DNA from: AP-15 sp035503615
GTDB lineage: Bacteria; Pseudomonadota; Alphaproteobacteria; ATCC43930; CGMCC-115725
NCBI GenBank assembly: GCA_035503615.1
Contig: DATJTI010000060.1
Coordinates: forward strand, 32,311-96,310
Direction: 5' to 3'
DNA: 64,000 bases
Part shown: one piece after another, positions 34,868-41,889 of the stretch
How the letters are laid out: every line of letters begins with the position of its first letter
Position numbering within the stretch: the first letter of the stretch is position 1
Translations under genes and position numbers: made by a program
Notes under the pieces: generated by a model
What the model was told of the DNA's origin: nothing
The model's database searches: none
Seen by the model: only the letters and a program-made list of their open reading frames with translations

Positions 34868-35454
34868 GCGTCCGGCTCCGTCACCTCCCGTTTGCCGTCT
34901 TGTTGCTGGTCGCGATGCTTGCCGGCTGCTCTTCGCCCGACCCGGTGCTCTATACTCTGGCTCCGGCCGCAGGCGCGGTGTATCGCGGCGGCCCCAAGGT
35001 CGTGCTGCTGTACCAGATCGCGATCGCCCACTATCTCGAGCGCTCGGAGATTGTCCGTTCCTCCGAGAGCTATCGGCTCGCGGTCGCGCAAAATGATTGG
35101 TGGGGCGAGCCGCTCGGCGCGATGCTGAGCCGGGTGCTGGTCGAGGAGCTCGGCCAGCGTCTGCCCGGCAGCATCGTGATCGCCGACAACGGGGCGGTGT
35201 CCGCCGAACCCGACGCCACGGTCGAGCTGAACATCGAGCGTCTCGATCAGGATGCCGCCGGCGACCTCGTGCTGCAGGCCCAGGCGGCAGTGCGCTTTGA
35301 TCGGCGCGAACCGCCACTCCTGCGCAATTTCCGCTTTGCGGTGCCGCCACCGGCACCCGGTGTCGTCGGCGAAGTGGCGGCAATCAGCGCCGCGGTCGGC
35401 AAGCTGGCCGATGGCATCGTCCCGATGCTGACTGCCGGAGCGCTCGCCGGGTGA
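34864..35454 (+). CDS. pqiC: PqiC-like outer-membrane lipoprotein (ABC-type transport auxiliary, DUF330)
   Basis: 196 residues, ATG overlapping the pqiB stop. A lipoprotein signal (LPFAVLLLVAMLAGCSSPDP, lipobox Cys) is followed by YTLAPAAGAVYRGGPKVVLL, IAHYLERSEIVRSS and WGEPLGAMLSRVLVEELGQR, the defining PqiC/YmbA blocks. It is expected in the outer membrane as the docking ring for the PqiB channel. Confidence 0.88.
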   Translation: MSVRLRHLPFAVLLLVAMLAGCSSPDPVLYTLAPAAGAVYRGGPKVVLLYQIAIAHYLERSEIVRSSESYRLAVAQNDWWGEPLGAMLSRVLVEELGQRLPGSIVIADNGAVSAEPDATVELNIERLDQDAAGDLVLQAQAAVRFDRREPPLLRNFRFAVPPPAPGVVGEVAAISAAVGKLADGIVPMLTAGALAG

Positions 35455-36764
35455 AGCCGCCGCGAGGTTCGCGCGCGAATTTGCCGGCCGGGCGCGTGCC
35501 GGCGACGCTGCCGCAGCTGCGCGAATGTCCCGGCTGCGGGTTGCTGCAAATGGTACCGTCGCTGATGCCCGGGACCAGCGCCCATTGCCTGCGCTGCCCG
35601 ACGATCCTGCGCCGCGCCAGTGCCCATCGCCTCGATCACATCATCGCCCTGACCGTGGCAGCACTCGTGCTGCTGACAGTCATGTGCGCTTCTGCGCTGA
35701 TGAGTGTCGAGACGATCGGCATCCGCCATGTCGCCAACCTGTTTTCGGGGCCCGAGGAGCTGGTGCGGCAGGACATGGCGCCGCTCGCCGCGGTCGTGCT
35801 GTTCGTCACCGTCCTGGCACCCTTTGTCCGCCTGCTCGGCACGCTCTATGTGCTGATCCGTGCTCACGAGAGAGCTCCGCCGCACCATCTGCGTCGCGTC
35901 TTCGCGCTGGCTGAGCGGTTGCGGCCGTGGTCGATGATCGAGGTCTTCGTGCTCGGCGTTTTCGTCGCCTATGCCAAGCTCGGCGGGCTCGTCGAGATCG
36001 GTCTCAGAACCGGGGTTTTCGCTCTCTTGGGCCTCACTTTCCTGCTCGTCTGGGTCGATGCCGCGCTTGACCGGGAAAAGGTCTGGGAGCGGCTCGACCA
36101 TCGGGATCGGCCCGGCACCGCGCCCGGCCGCCTGGCGGGTGCCATCGGCTGCGAGACGTGCGGTCTGGTCAGCGCGTCACACCCGGGCGAGCAGCACTGC
36201 CCGCGCTGCGGCAGCGTATTGCACAGACGTCGCCCAAACAGCGTCGCGCGCACCTGGGCTCTCGTGATCGCCGCCGCGATCCTCTACATCCCGGCCAATT
36301 ACTATCCGGTGCTGACTGTCGTCCAACTCGGCGCCGGCCTGCCGAGCACGATCCTCGGCGGGGTCGAGGAGCTGATCCGCACCGGCGAATACCCGCTTGC
36401 CGCACTCGTGTTCTTCGCCAGCATCCTCGTGCCGGTGCTGAAGCTGATCGGGCTCTCGGTCATGCAGATCGCAACCCAGACCGGGCGTGCCGGCTGGCTA
36501 CGCGACCGGACCCGGCTTTATCACATCGTCCGCTTTATCGGGCGCTGGTCGATGATCGATATCTTCATGGAATCGCTCTTGGGCGCGCTCGTCACCTTTG
36601 GCGCGGTGATCACGATCGAGCCCGGCATGGGGGCGCTGGCCTTTTGCGCGGTCGTCGTGCTGACCATGTTCGCCGCCGAGACTTTCGAACCGCGGCTGAT
36701 GTGGGACGCGGCCGCAGCACGGCGTTCTGCGATCACGGCTGCGACAGGTGAGGTCCGCGGATAG
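35451..36764 (+). CDS. pqiA: PqiA-like inner-membrane protein
   Basis: 437 residues, GTG start overlapping the pqiC stop. Two homologous halves, each with a rubredoxin-like zinc ribbon before four membrane helices: CPGCGLLQMVP...CLRC and CETCGLVSA...CPRCG. Membrane segments include HIIALTVAALVLLTVMCASA and ALVIAAAILYIPANYYPVLT. PqiA is the inner-membrane partner of PqiB/PqiC in envelope lipid transport. Here it comes last, whereas E. coli has it first. Confidence 0.9.
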   Translation: MKPPRGSRANLPAGRVPATLPQLRECPGCGLLQMVPSLMPGTSAHCLRCPTILRRASAHRLDHIIALTVAALVLLTVMCASALMSVETIGIRHVANLFSGPEELVRQDMAPLAAVVLFVTVLAPFVRLLGTLYVLIRAHERAPPHHLRRVFALAERLRPWSMIEVFVLGVFVAYAKLGGLVEIGLRTGVFALLGLTFLLVWVDAALDREKVWERLDHRDRPGTAPGRLAGAIGCETCGLVSASHPGEQHCPRCGSVLHRRRPNSVARTWALVIAAAILYIPANYYPVLTVVQLGAGLPSTILGGVEELIRTGEYPLAALVFFASILVPVLKLIGLSVMQIATQTGRAGWLRDRTRLYHIVRFIGRWSMIDIFMESLLGALVTFGAVITIEPGMGALAFCAVVVLTMFAAETFEPRLMWDAAAARRSAITAATGEVRG

Positions 36765-36784
36765 ACCCGTAACAGACCCGTAAT
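36763..36784. repeat. 11-bp tandem duplication at the pqiA stop
   Basis: AGACCCGTAAC at 36763 and AGACCCGTAAT at 36774; the first copy overlaps the last base or two of the pqiA stop codon. Confidence 0.8.
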
Positions 36785-36883
36785 GGTCTGCGACACGGCG
36801 AGCAGCGCCCGGCGGTGGCCGACCCGCGTGCAATTTGGTTAAACGATGTTCGTGGTCGGCGACCGCTCCCGGCGGTAACCCAA

Positions 36884-37348
36884 AATCTTTGGTATCACGG
36901 GTTGAGCGATCCGGGTCCGCCGGTGCTCGGCACGATCGACTATTACCTGGCGATGGCGGACCAGTTCGGTGGTCTGAGCGCGGCCCGGAAGTTCTCCCGG
37001 TTCTATCCGGTGCCGAATATGGATCACTGCAGCGGCGGTGCCACGACCGACCAGTTCGATATGCTCACCCCGCTGACGCAATGGGTCGAGAAGGGCATAG
37101 CCCCAAATTCGATACCCGCAACCGGCATCCACTTCAATGCCGCCACCTATCAGGTCGGGTTTGTCTCCGGCCCGCCCGACAACGCGCCGACGACGCGCAG
37201 CCGTCCGCTGTGTCCCTCTCCGCAGGTGGCGCGCTTCACCGGCTCAACGACGATCGTCGGCGGTGTGCCGGTGGCGACCAATCCGGCAGACCTCGCCAAT
37301 GCCGCGAAGTACCGCTGCATCATGCCGGCGCCGCCGTATCTGCAATAA
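36884..37348 (+). pseudogene. C-terminal remnant of a tannase/feruloyl-esterase-family hydrolase
   Basis: From about 36884 a frame reads LWYHGLSDPGPPVLGTIDYY, then FSRFYPVPNMDHCSGGATTD, then PLTQWVEKGIAPNSIPATGI and RSRPLCPSPQVARFTGS, ending at 37348. These are the last roughly 150 residues of the tannase/feruloyl esterase alpha/beta hydrolases (normally about 500-550 residues), including the catalytic Asp (SDP) and His (MDHC) but not the nucleophile Ser, which lies in the missing part. Upstream sequence to pqiA is not homologous. An ATG at 36815 could open a 177-residue product, but I judge this a truncated gene. Confidence 0.75.
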
Positions 37349-37375
37349 ACCGACAAGGATCGTGGAGCGAAGGTT

Positions 37376-37404
37376 GGGGTGGCGGACGCAAACCCGGCCA
37401 CCCC
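37376..37404. terminator. Hairpin between convergent tannase remnant and NTF2-like gene
   Basis: GGGGTGGC (37376-37383) pairs perfectly with GCCACCCC (37397-37404) over a 13-base loop. Flanking AAGG and TCCTT can extend the stem imperfectly. It lies in the 84-bp spacer between convergent frames. Confidence 0.5.
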
Positions 37405-37432
37405 TGGTCCTTGGCTGAAGGCAAGTGCCGGC

Positions 37433-37807
37433 TCAGTCGGGGGTGCGGGTCGATTGCCAGGCCACCATCTGCCATTGGCCGCCCTTGTTGGCCCAGACAT
37501 CGGTAAAGCGCACGCCAAAGCTGTTCGGGCGCCCCTGTGACATGACGCTGATACGGCACGAACCGGTCAGCACCACGCTGTCGCCCAGATCCTGCGCCTT
37601 GACATCGGACGGCACCACCGAAGTGTAGACCGTTCCGCCCGATTCCATGTTGCCGATCAGGCTTTGCTTGGTATCGAGCCGGGCGGTCGAATGCGTATAG
37701 ACGAGCTCGTTGGCGATCAGCGCGTTCAGCTTGGCGATATCCTTTTTCGCCATCGCCTCCATGCGTTCCTTGTCGAGCGCGATGATCTTTTCCGCGTTGC
37801 CTGCCAT
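37433..37807 (-). CDS. NTF2-like (DUF4440) protein
   Basis: 124 residues with the cone-like NTF2 fold pattern: IALDKERMEAMAKKDIAKLN at the first helices, ELVYTHSTARLDTKQSLI, and the closing strand pair FGVRFTDVWANKGGQWQMVA followed by WQSTR. Such proteins act as small enzymes (isomerase/dehydratase-like) or binding proteins; the particular role is not evident. AAAGGAG lies about 12 nt upstream of the start. It is 48 nt downstream of an MDR-family gene on the same strand. Confidence 0.85.
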   Translation of the reverse strand: MAGNAEKIIALDKERMEAMAKKDIAKLNALIANELVYTHSTARLDTKQSLIGNMESGGTVYTSVVPSDVKAQDLGDSVVLTGSCRISVMSQGRPNSFGVRFTDVWANKGGQWQMVAWQSTRTPD

Positions 37808-37825
37808 AGGATGGTTCTCCTTTAA

Positions 37826-37850
37826 GAATGGGCCGCTGAGAATGGGCCGC
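37826..37850. repeat. 14-bp-period tandem duplication in a spacer
   Basis: GAATGGGCCGC occurs at 37826 and 37840 in the 48-bp gap between the MDR gene and the NTF2-like gene. Confidence 0.8.
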
Positions 37851-37855
37851 GCCGG

Positions 37856-38782
37856 TCAGCGAATTTCCAGCACCAGCTTGCCTTGCAGATGGCGGCTCTC
37901 GCTGACGCGGTGCGCCTCGGCAGCGTCGGCGAGCTTATAACGCACGATGTTGGGCGGCCATACCGCGCCCTCGGTGTAGAGCTGCAGCATTCGTTCGAGG
38001 TGCCCGCGATCGCGGGTCACGTTCGGACGCAGCACCTCGACATCGGTGCGCTGCGGCTTGAAGCCTGCCGGTGCCGCCGCGATCCACACCAGCCGCCCGC
38101 CGGGCTTGAGCACATCATAGGAGCGCACCTGGACATCGCCGCCGACCGTGTCGAAGACAACGTCACACCCGGATACCGCCTTGGTGAAATCTTGCGAGGT
38201 GTAGTCGATCGCCTGGTCGGCGCCGAGGCTCTTGACGTAATCATGATTGCGGGCGCTGGCCGTGGTGATCACGGTGGCACCGAGATGCTTCGACAGCTGG
38301 ATTGCAAATCCGGCGACACCGCCCGCACCACCCTGGATCAGGATCGTTTCGCCGCGCTTCAGCTTTGCCGTATCCTCGACCGCCCACAACGCGGTCAGGC
38401 TGGTCAACCCGAGTGCCGCCGCCTCGGCGTGGCCGAGCCGGTCCGGCTTCCGGGCGATGATCGCGGCCTTGATGGCGAGCTTCTCGGCGTAGCAGCCCTC
38501 GATCCCCTGGTCGGTGACCCCGAACACCGCGTCGCCCGGTTTGAAATCGGTGACGCCCGGACCGAGCGAAGCCACCACCCCTGAGAAGTCCCGTCCGAGA
38601 ATGTGCGGCATCTTCAGGTCGCGGTATCCGCCGCTGCCGAGCCGCACCTTGTAATCGGCCGCATTGACGCTTGCGGCATGGATATCGACCACAACCTCGC
38701 CCGGCCCGGCGACCGGGTCCGGCGCCTCGCCGAAGCGGAGCATGTCTGGCCCGCCATGAGCCGTCAGCAATATTGCTTTCAT
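37856..38782 (-). CDS. Zinc-independent MDR-family quinone oxidoreductase/alcohol dehydrogenase
   Basis: 308 residues. The N-terminal GroES-like domain (MKAILLTAHGGPDMLRFGEA, GRDFSGVVASLGPGVTDFKPG) lacks the zinc-ligand cysteines, as in NADPH:quinone reductases. The nucleotide-binding domain begins ETILIQGGAGGVAGFAIQLS, with AxGGVG-type AGGVAG; the later DVVFDTVGGDV is standard. It likely reduces quinones or enones with NADPH. The adjacent NTF2-like gene may be co-transcribed. Confidence 0.88.
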   Translation of the reverse strand: MKAILLTAHGGPDMLRFGEAPDPVAGPGEVVVDIHAASVNAADYKVRLGSGGYRDLKMPHILGRDFSGVVASLGPGVTDFKPGDAVFGVTDQGIEGCYAEKLAIKAAIIARKPDRLGHAEAAALGLTSLTALWAVEDTAKLKRGETILIQGGAGGVAGFAIQLSKHLGATVITTASARNHDYVKSLGADQAIDYTSQDFTKAVSGCDVVFDTVGGDVQVRSYDVLKPGGRLVWIAAAPAGFKPQRTDVEVLRPNVTRDRGHLERMLQLYTEGAVWPPNIVRYKLADAAEAHRVSESRHLQGKLVLEIR

Positions 38783-38869
38783 AACCCCTCCGCTGCCACT
38801 TGCGCTGCGACGCTTGGTTGGGCCTTCGTCCTCTGCCGCCCGCGTGCTGTCAAGAGGACGCCACGGCGG

Positions 38870-39511
38870 CTACGGCGATTTGCCGGCGTCGCTCGTCAAG
38901 AGATCGACCTTCCGGTTGAGCGCCGTGATCAGCCCATCGACGCCCTGGCGTACCAGGATCGAATGAAATTCCGAACGCTGGGTCGCGAGCTGGCTGATGG
39001 TGCCGTCGAGGTAGACATCGGCGATCTGCCAGACGCCGTCGTCGTTGCGTCGCATCAGATAGCTGATCGTGACGGGTTCGTTGCCGGTTTCGACGATCCT
39101 TGTCTCGACGATGACACCTCCGGTGGTCGGCTCGCTGCCGGTGACCTGGAGTTGCTGGCCGGAATAGCTGTCAAAGCGGTCGGCGTAGGTCGCCGAGACA
39201 TAACGCCCAAACGCGGTAACGATCTGTTGCTGCTGCGTCGCGGTTAAGCTCAGCCATGATGGGCCGACGGCGAGCCGGGCCATGAACGGCACGTCGAAGA
39301 CGCCGTTGACGACCGGGGCCAGAGTCGCGTAGCGGCCGCTTTGTCCGAGCATCCGCCCGTGCTTCATGGTCGTCAGCAGGACGTCGTAGAAGTTGCGCAC
39401 GCTATCCTGGGGACTGGCCGGGACGGCCCTGGCCCCGGACGTGGCGCCGATCAATGCCAGGCACAACGCCATGATCCTACCCGCCCCGGCACGTCTGGTC
39501 GGGCTCGTCAT
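38870..39511 (-). CDS. MlaC/Ttg2D-family periplasmic phospholipid-binding protein
   Basis: 213 residues with a Sec signal (GRIMALCLALIGATSGARAV). The mature part matches the MlaC/Ttg2D/HpnM family: PVVNGVFDVPFMARLAVGP, WLSLTATQQQQIVTAFGRYV, RFDSYSGQQLQVTGSEPT and WQIADVYLDGTISQLATQRS. These proteins ferry phospholipids (or hopanoids for HpnM) across the periplasm. No mlaDEF or hpn genes are nearby, so its partner is elsewhere; the pqi operon 2 kb away is a functional relative, not a usual partner. Confidence 0.85.
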   Translation of the reverse strand: MTSPTRRAGAGRIMALCLALIGATSGARAVPASPQDSVRNFYDVLLTTMKHGRMLGQSGRYATLAPVVNGVFDVPFMARLAVGPSWLSLTATQQQQIVTAFGRYVSATYADRFDSYSGQQLQVTGSEPTTGGVIVETRIVETGNEPVTISYLMRRNDDGVWQIADVYLDGTISQLATQRSEFHSILVRQGVDGLITALNRKVDLLTSDAGKSP

Positions 39512-39657
39512 CGGTCAATCTCCTGTCGGACCCCTGCGTGCGCGGATCCTGTGGTTTCCGCGAAATCGGACGCCTGGGCCGCCCGCGACAGCTGGTGGCC
39601 GGCGGGTGATCGGACCGCGGCATGCCCGTGTTACACGGTGACAATATTTTGACGGCT

Positions 39658-39688
39658 ATTATATCCGAGGGATACCGCAACGGGTCAA
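39658..39688 (-). promoter_or_regulatory. Sigma-70-like promoter candidate for the mlaC-like gene
   Basis: On the minus strand TTGACC (39688-39683) is followed after 19 nt by a consensus TATAAT (39663-39658). The spacer is longer than the optimal 17, but the -10 is perfect and stands out in this GC-rich sequence. Transcription would start near 39650, giving a leader of about 140 nt. Confidence 0.4.
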
Positions 39689-39751
39689 ATCAAAGTCTTT
39701 ACGGCGCGCCCGCCACCCGCGCGACTGCCGTCCAGCCGAGCGGTCGCCCAA

Positions 39752-39834
39752 GCGCATCAGCATCGCGAGGGCGCATCAGGGTCGCGAGGGCGCATCAGCA
39801 ACGTGAGGGCGCATCAGCAACGTGAGGGCGCATC
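39752..39834. repeat. 19-bp tandem array, four copies plus a partial fifth
   Basis: Units at 39752, 39771, 39790 and 39809; the last two are identical (GCGCATCAGCAACGTGAGG), the first two differ from them at two or three positions. A truncated fifth unit (GCGCATC) begins at 39828. The array lies 28 nt past the TetR stop codon, in the spacer before the mlaC-like promoter. Confidence 0.95.
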
Positions 39835-39861
39835 GCGCGATCGGGAGCAATCGCGGCAGCC

Positions 39862-40569
39862 CTATCCGTGGTCCGGCGGAGTTCGGGTTTCCGCTGTCGG
39901 GCAGTGCCCGGGCTCGGCCGCAGAGAGACCGACGGTCCCGGTCCGATGAACGGTGTCCACCGGGTTCGCCGGGCCCAACCGATTGACCAAATACAGCCGT
40001 GTCATCTCGCGCAGCTCGATCGGCGCGCCGGCCTCCGCTTCGTCGCCTTGCGCGGCGATCAATGCCGCCATCGCCCGCATGTTGTGGAGCAGGATCACCG
40101 CCATCTGGTCGACCAGCGCGCGCGGCAGCTGCGGCTCCCTCGCCGCCAGGATACGGGCGATATGGCTGCGGGTGGCGCGGCGCAGTTCGGCGCGCCGGCT
40201 CGACCAGTCCGACTGGGCGTCGAGCAGGGCAAAGGCGGCGCTGGTTTCCTCGCGCAGATTGGCGATCAGGTCGAGCACCGCATCGGCCAGCGCCGTCGCC
40301 GACAGGCCGGCCGATACCTCCTCGATTTCGCCCAGCCCAGCTGCGATCAGTTCGCCGTACCGGTCGAGCAGCGCGTCCGCCAGCACCTTCTTGTTCGGAA
40401 AGAACTGGTAGAGGGAACCGATCGGTGCTCCGGCCAGCGCGGCGATTTCGGTCATCGTCGCGGCATCGAAACCCTTTTCGGCAAACACGGTAGCAGCGGC
40501 CCGCATCAGCGCAGCGACGCGGACGCGGCCACGACGGCGTTGCGGTGCGCGCTGCTGCGCGACGGGCAT
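39862..40569 (-). CDS. TetR/AcrR-family transcriptional repressor
   Basis: 235 residues from the ATG at 40569 (MPVAQQRAPQ); an in-frame ATG at 40599 adds ten residues but would place the coding sequence over an operator copy. The HTH domain is LMRAAATVFAEKGFDAATMT, then EIAALAGAPIGSLYQFFPNK, followed by LADALLDRYGEL, all typical of TetR. The C-terminal ligand domain is not assignable. It is divergent from an EmrA/EmrB-type pump, so repression of that pump until a drug or metabolite binds is the likely role. Confidence 0.9.
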   Translation of the reverse strand: MPVAQQRAPQRRRGRVRVAALMRAAATVFAEKGFDAATMTEIAALAGAPIGSLYQFFPNKKVLADALLDRYGELIAAGLGEIEEVSAGLSATALADAVLDLIANLREETSAAFALLDAQSDWSSRRAELRRATRSHIARILAAREPQLPRALVDQMAVILLHNMRAMAALIAAQGDEAEAGAPIELREMTRLYLVNRLGPANPVDTVHRTGTVGLSAAEPGHCPTAETRTPPDHG

Positions 40570-40597
40570 TGACGTTTGCGAGGATATTCTCATATTC
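40569..40597 (+). promoter_or_regulatory. Predicted emrA-side promoter
   Basis: TTGACG (40569-40574) is followed by a candidate -10, CATATT or ATATTC, around 40591-40597, a spacing of 16-17. The second operator copy fills the spacer exactly, as expected for a TetR-blocked promoter. Inferred by eye. Confidence 0.45.
40577..40594. promoter_or_regulatory. TetR operator candidate, copy 2 (imperfect)
   Basis: TGCGAGGATATTCTCATA agrees with the perfect copy 28 bp away at 15 of 18 positions, in the same register. Two sites on the same helical phase range (28 bp, just under three turns) suit cooperative binding of TetR dimers. Confidence 0.6.
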
Positions 40598-40604
40598 ATA
40601 CTTC

Positions 40605-40622
40605 TATGAGGATATCCTCATA
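40605..40622. promoter_or_regulatory. TetR operator candidate, copy 1 (perfect 18-bp palindrome)
   Basis: TATGAGGATATCCTCATA is an exact inverted repeat. It sits between the divergent TetR and EmrA-like genes and overlaps the predicted -10 of the TetR promoter, so autoregulation is expected. Confidence 0.7.
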
Positions 40623-40646
40623 CAGCGAGATGCCTCGCAGAGTCAA
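40617..40646 (-). promoter_or_regulatory. Predicted tetR promoter
   Basis: On the minus strand TTGACT (40646-40641) and TATGAG (40622-40617) are 18 bp apart; the -10 lies inside the perfect operator. Transcription would begin near 40610, which leaves about a 40-nt leader before the ATG at 40569. Confidence 0.45.
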
Positions 40647-40714
40647 CCACCGGTTGGCCGCTCGCGGCGGCGCGCCGAGCGGACCCGGGCCCGCGACCAG
40701 ATGTCGGTGCAATC

Positions 40715-41887
40715 ATGCCTGCTGACGGAGGATCGACCCGGCTTGAGCCCGAGGCACGGATCGCGGCACCACCGATCGAGGAGCGGCGTGCGGGTCGAGC
40801 TCCGGTGGCGCTGCCCCGGGCGAAGGCCGGTGCGCGACGAAGGCTGCGCCAGGCCGGATTTCTGCTGCTCCCGATCGTGCTGCTCATCGGCCTTTATTTT
40901 TACGTCGGCAGCAGCCGCTATGTGACGACCGACGATGCTTATGTCGAGGCCGACCAGGTCGGGCTGTCGACCGACGTATCGGGTTTGGTCGAAAAGATCG
41001 ACGTCCACGAGAACCAGCGCGTCCGTGCCGGCCAGCCGCTGTTCAGCCTCGATCCGCAGCCGTTCCAGCTCAAACTCGACGAGGCGCAGGCCCAGCTCAG
41101 TGCCGCACGTGACGATATCGGCTCGCTCAAAGCCGACGATCGCAATCTCCAGGCCCAGATCGTTCGGGCAAAGGACCAGATCGCCTTCGACCAGCGGCAA
41201 TACGCGCGTGCAGCCACCCTTGCACGCGAGCGGTTCGCGCCGCAGACGGCCCTGGATCAGGCGTGGATGAACCTGCGTTCTGCACAGCAGACCGAGACCT
41301 CGCTCGAGGCGCAGCTCGCGGCGACCGTCGCCAGGCTCGACGGCAATCCGAACCTGCCGGTCACGCAATACTCGCAATACCGGCAGGCCTTGGCGCAGCG
41401 CGACGAGGCGGCCCGTGAGTTGCGCGACACCGTGGTCCGGGCTCCCTATGCCGGGTACGTCACCAACGTGCCGTCGCTGCAGCCGGGCATGTATCTGCCG
41501 GCGTCGACCACCGGCTTCTACCTCGTGCGCACGCCCAAGGTCTGGGTCGAAGCGCAGCCGAAGGAGACAAAGCTGACCTATGTTCATCCGGGCCAGCCTG
41601 TCAGCATCACCGTCGACGCCTATCCCGGTCGCCAATGGCACGGCACCGTGCAGAGCATCGCGCCAGCGGCACAATCGCAATTCTCGCTGCTGCCGGCCGA
41701 GAACACGAGCGGCAACTGGGTCAAGGTGGTTCAACGCATCCCGCTGCGGGTCGCGGTCGATGCCGATCCGCAGCCCCAGCCGCCGCTGCGTTCGGGGATG
41801 AGCGCCGAGATCAGCATCGATACCGGCAGCGTCCACGGCGTGCCGCATCTCTTCGCATGGATGTTCGGCCGGTCGCGGAACGGCTGA
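40715..41887 (+). CDS. EmrA/HlyD-type membrane fusion protein of a multidrug pump
   Basis: 390 residues. A single N-terminal membrane segment (GFLLLPIVLLIGLYFYVG) is followed by the biotinyl-lipoyl halves (RYVTTDDAYVEADQVGLSTD at one end, RAPYAGYVTNVPSLQPGMYL at the other), an alpha-helical hairpin of about 110 residues and a beta-barrel (VWVEAQPKETKLTYVHPGQP). The layout is that of EmrA-family periplasmic adaptors which work with MFS pumps. The emrB-like gene begins 3 nt after its stop; no TolC is present. Confidence 0.92.
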   Translation: MPADGGSTRLEPEARIAAPPIEERRAGRAPVALPRAKAGARRRLRQAGFLLLPIVLLIGLYFYVGSSRYVTTDDAYVEADQVGLSTDVSGLVEKIDVHENQRVRAGQPLFSLDPQPFQLKLDEAQAQLSAARDDIGSLKADDRNLQAQIVRAKDQIAFDQRQYARAATLARERFAPQTALDQAWMNLRSAQQTETSLEAQLAATVARLDGNPNLPVTQYSQYRQALAQRDEAARELRDTVVRAPYAGYVTNVPSLQPGMYLPASTTGFYLVRTPKVWVEAQPKETKLTYVHPGQPVSITVDAYPGRQWHGTVQSIAPAAQSQFSLLPAENTSGNWVKVVQRIPLRVAVDADPQPQPPLRSGMSAEISIDTGSVHGVPHLFAWMFGRSRNG

Positions 41888-41889
41888 CG

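Larger units (their letters stand above)
39512..39861. other. Intergenic region with promoter candidate and tandem repeats
   Basis: 350 bp without a gene, between the mlaC-like gene and the TetR-family gene, both minus-strand. It holds a promoter candidate for the mlaC-like gene and a 19-bp repeat array immediately beyond the TetR stop. Nothing else is recognisable. Confidence 0.6.

Noticed and set aside
39752..39834. CRISPR array
   Set aside because: Units are 19 bp with no spacers between them and no cas genes in the window.
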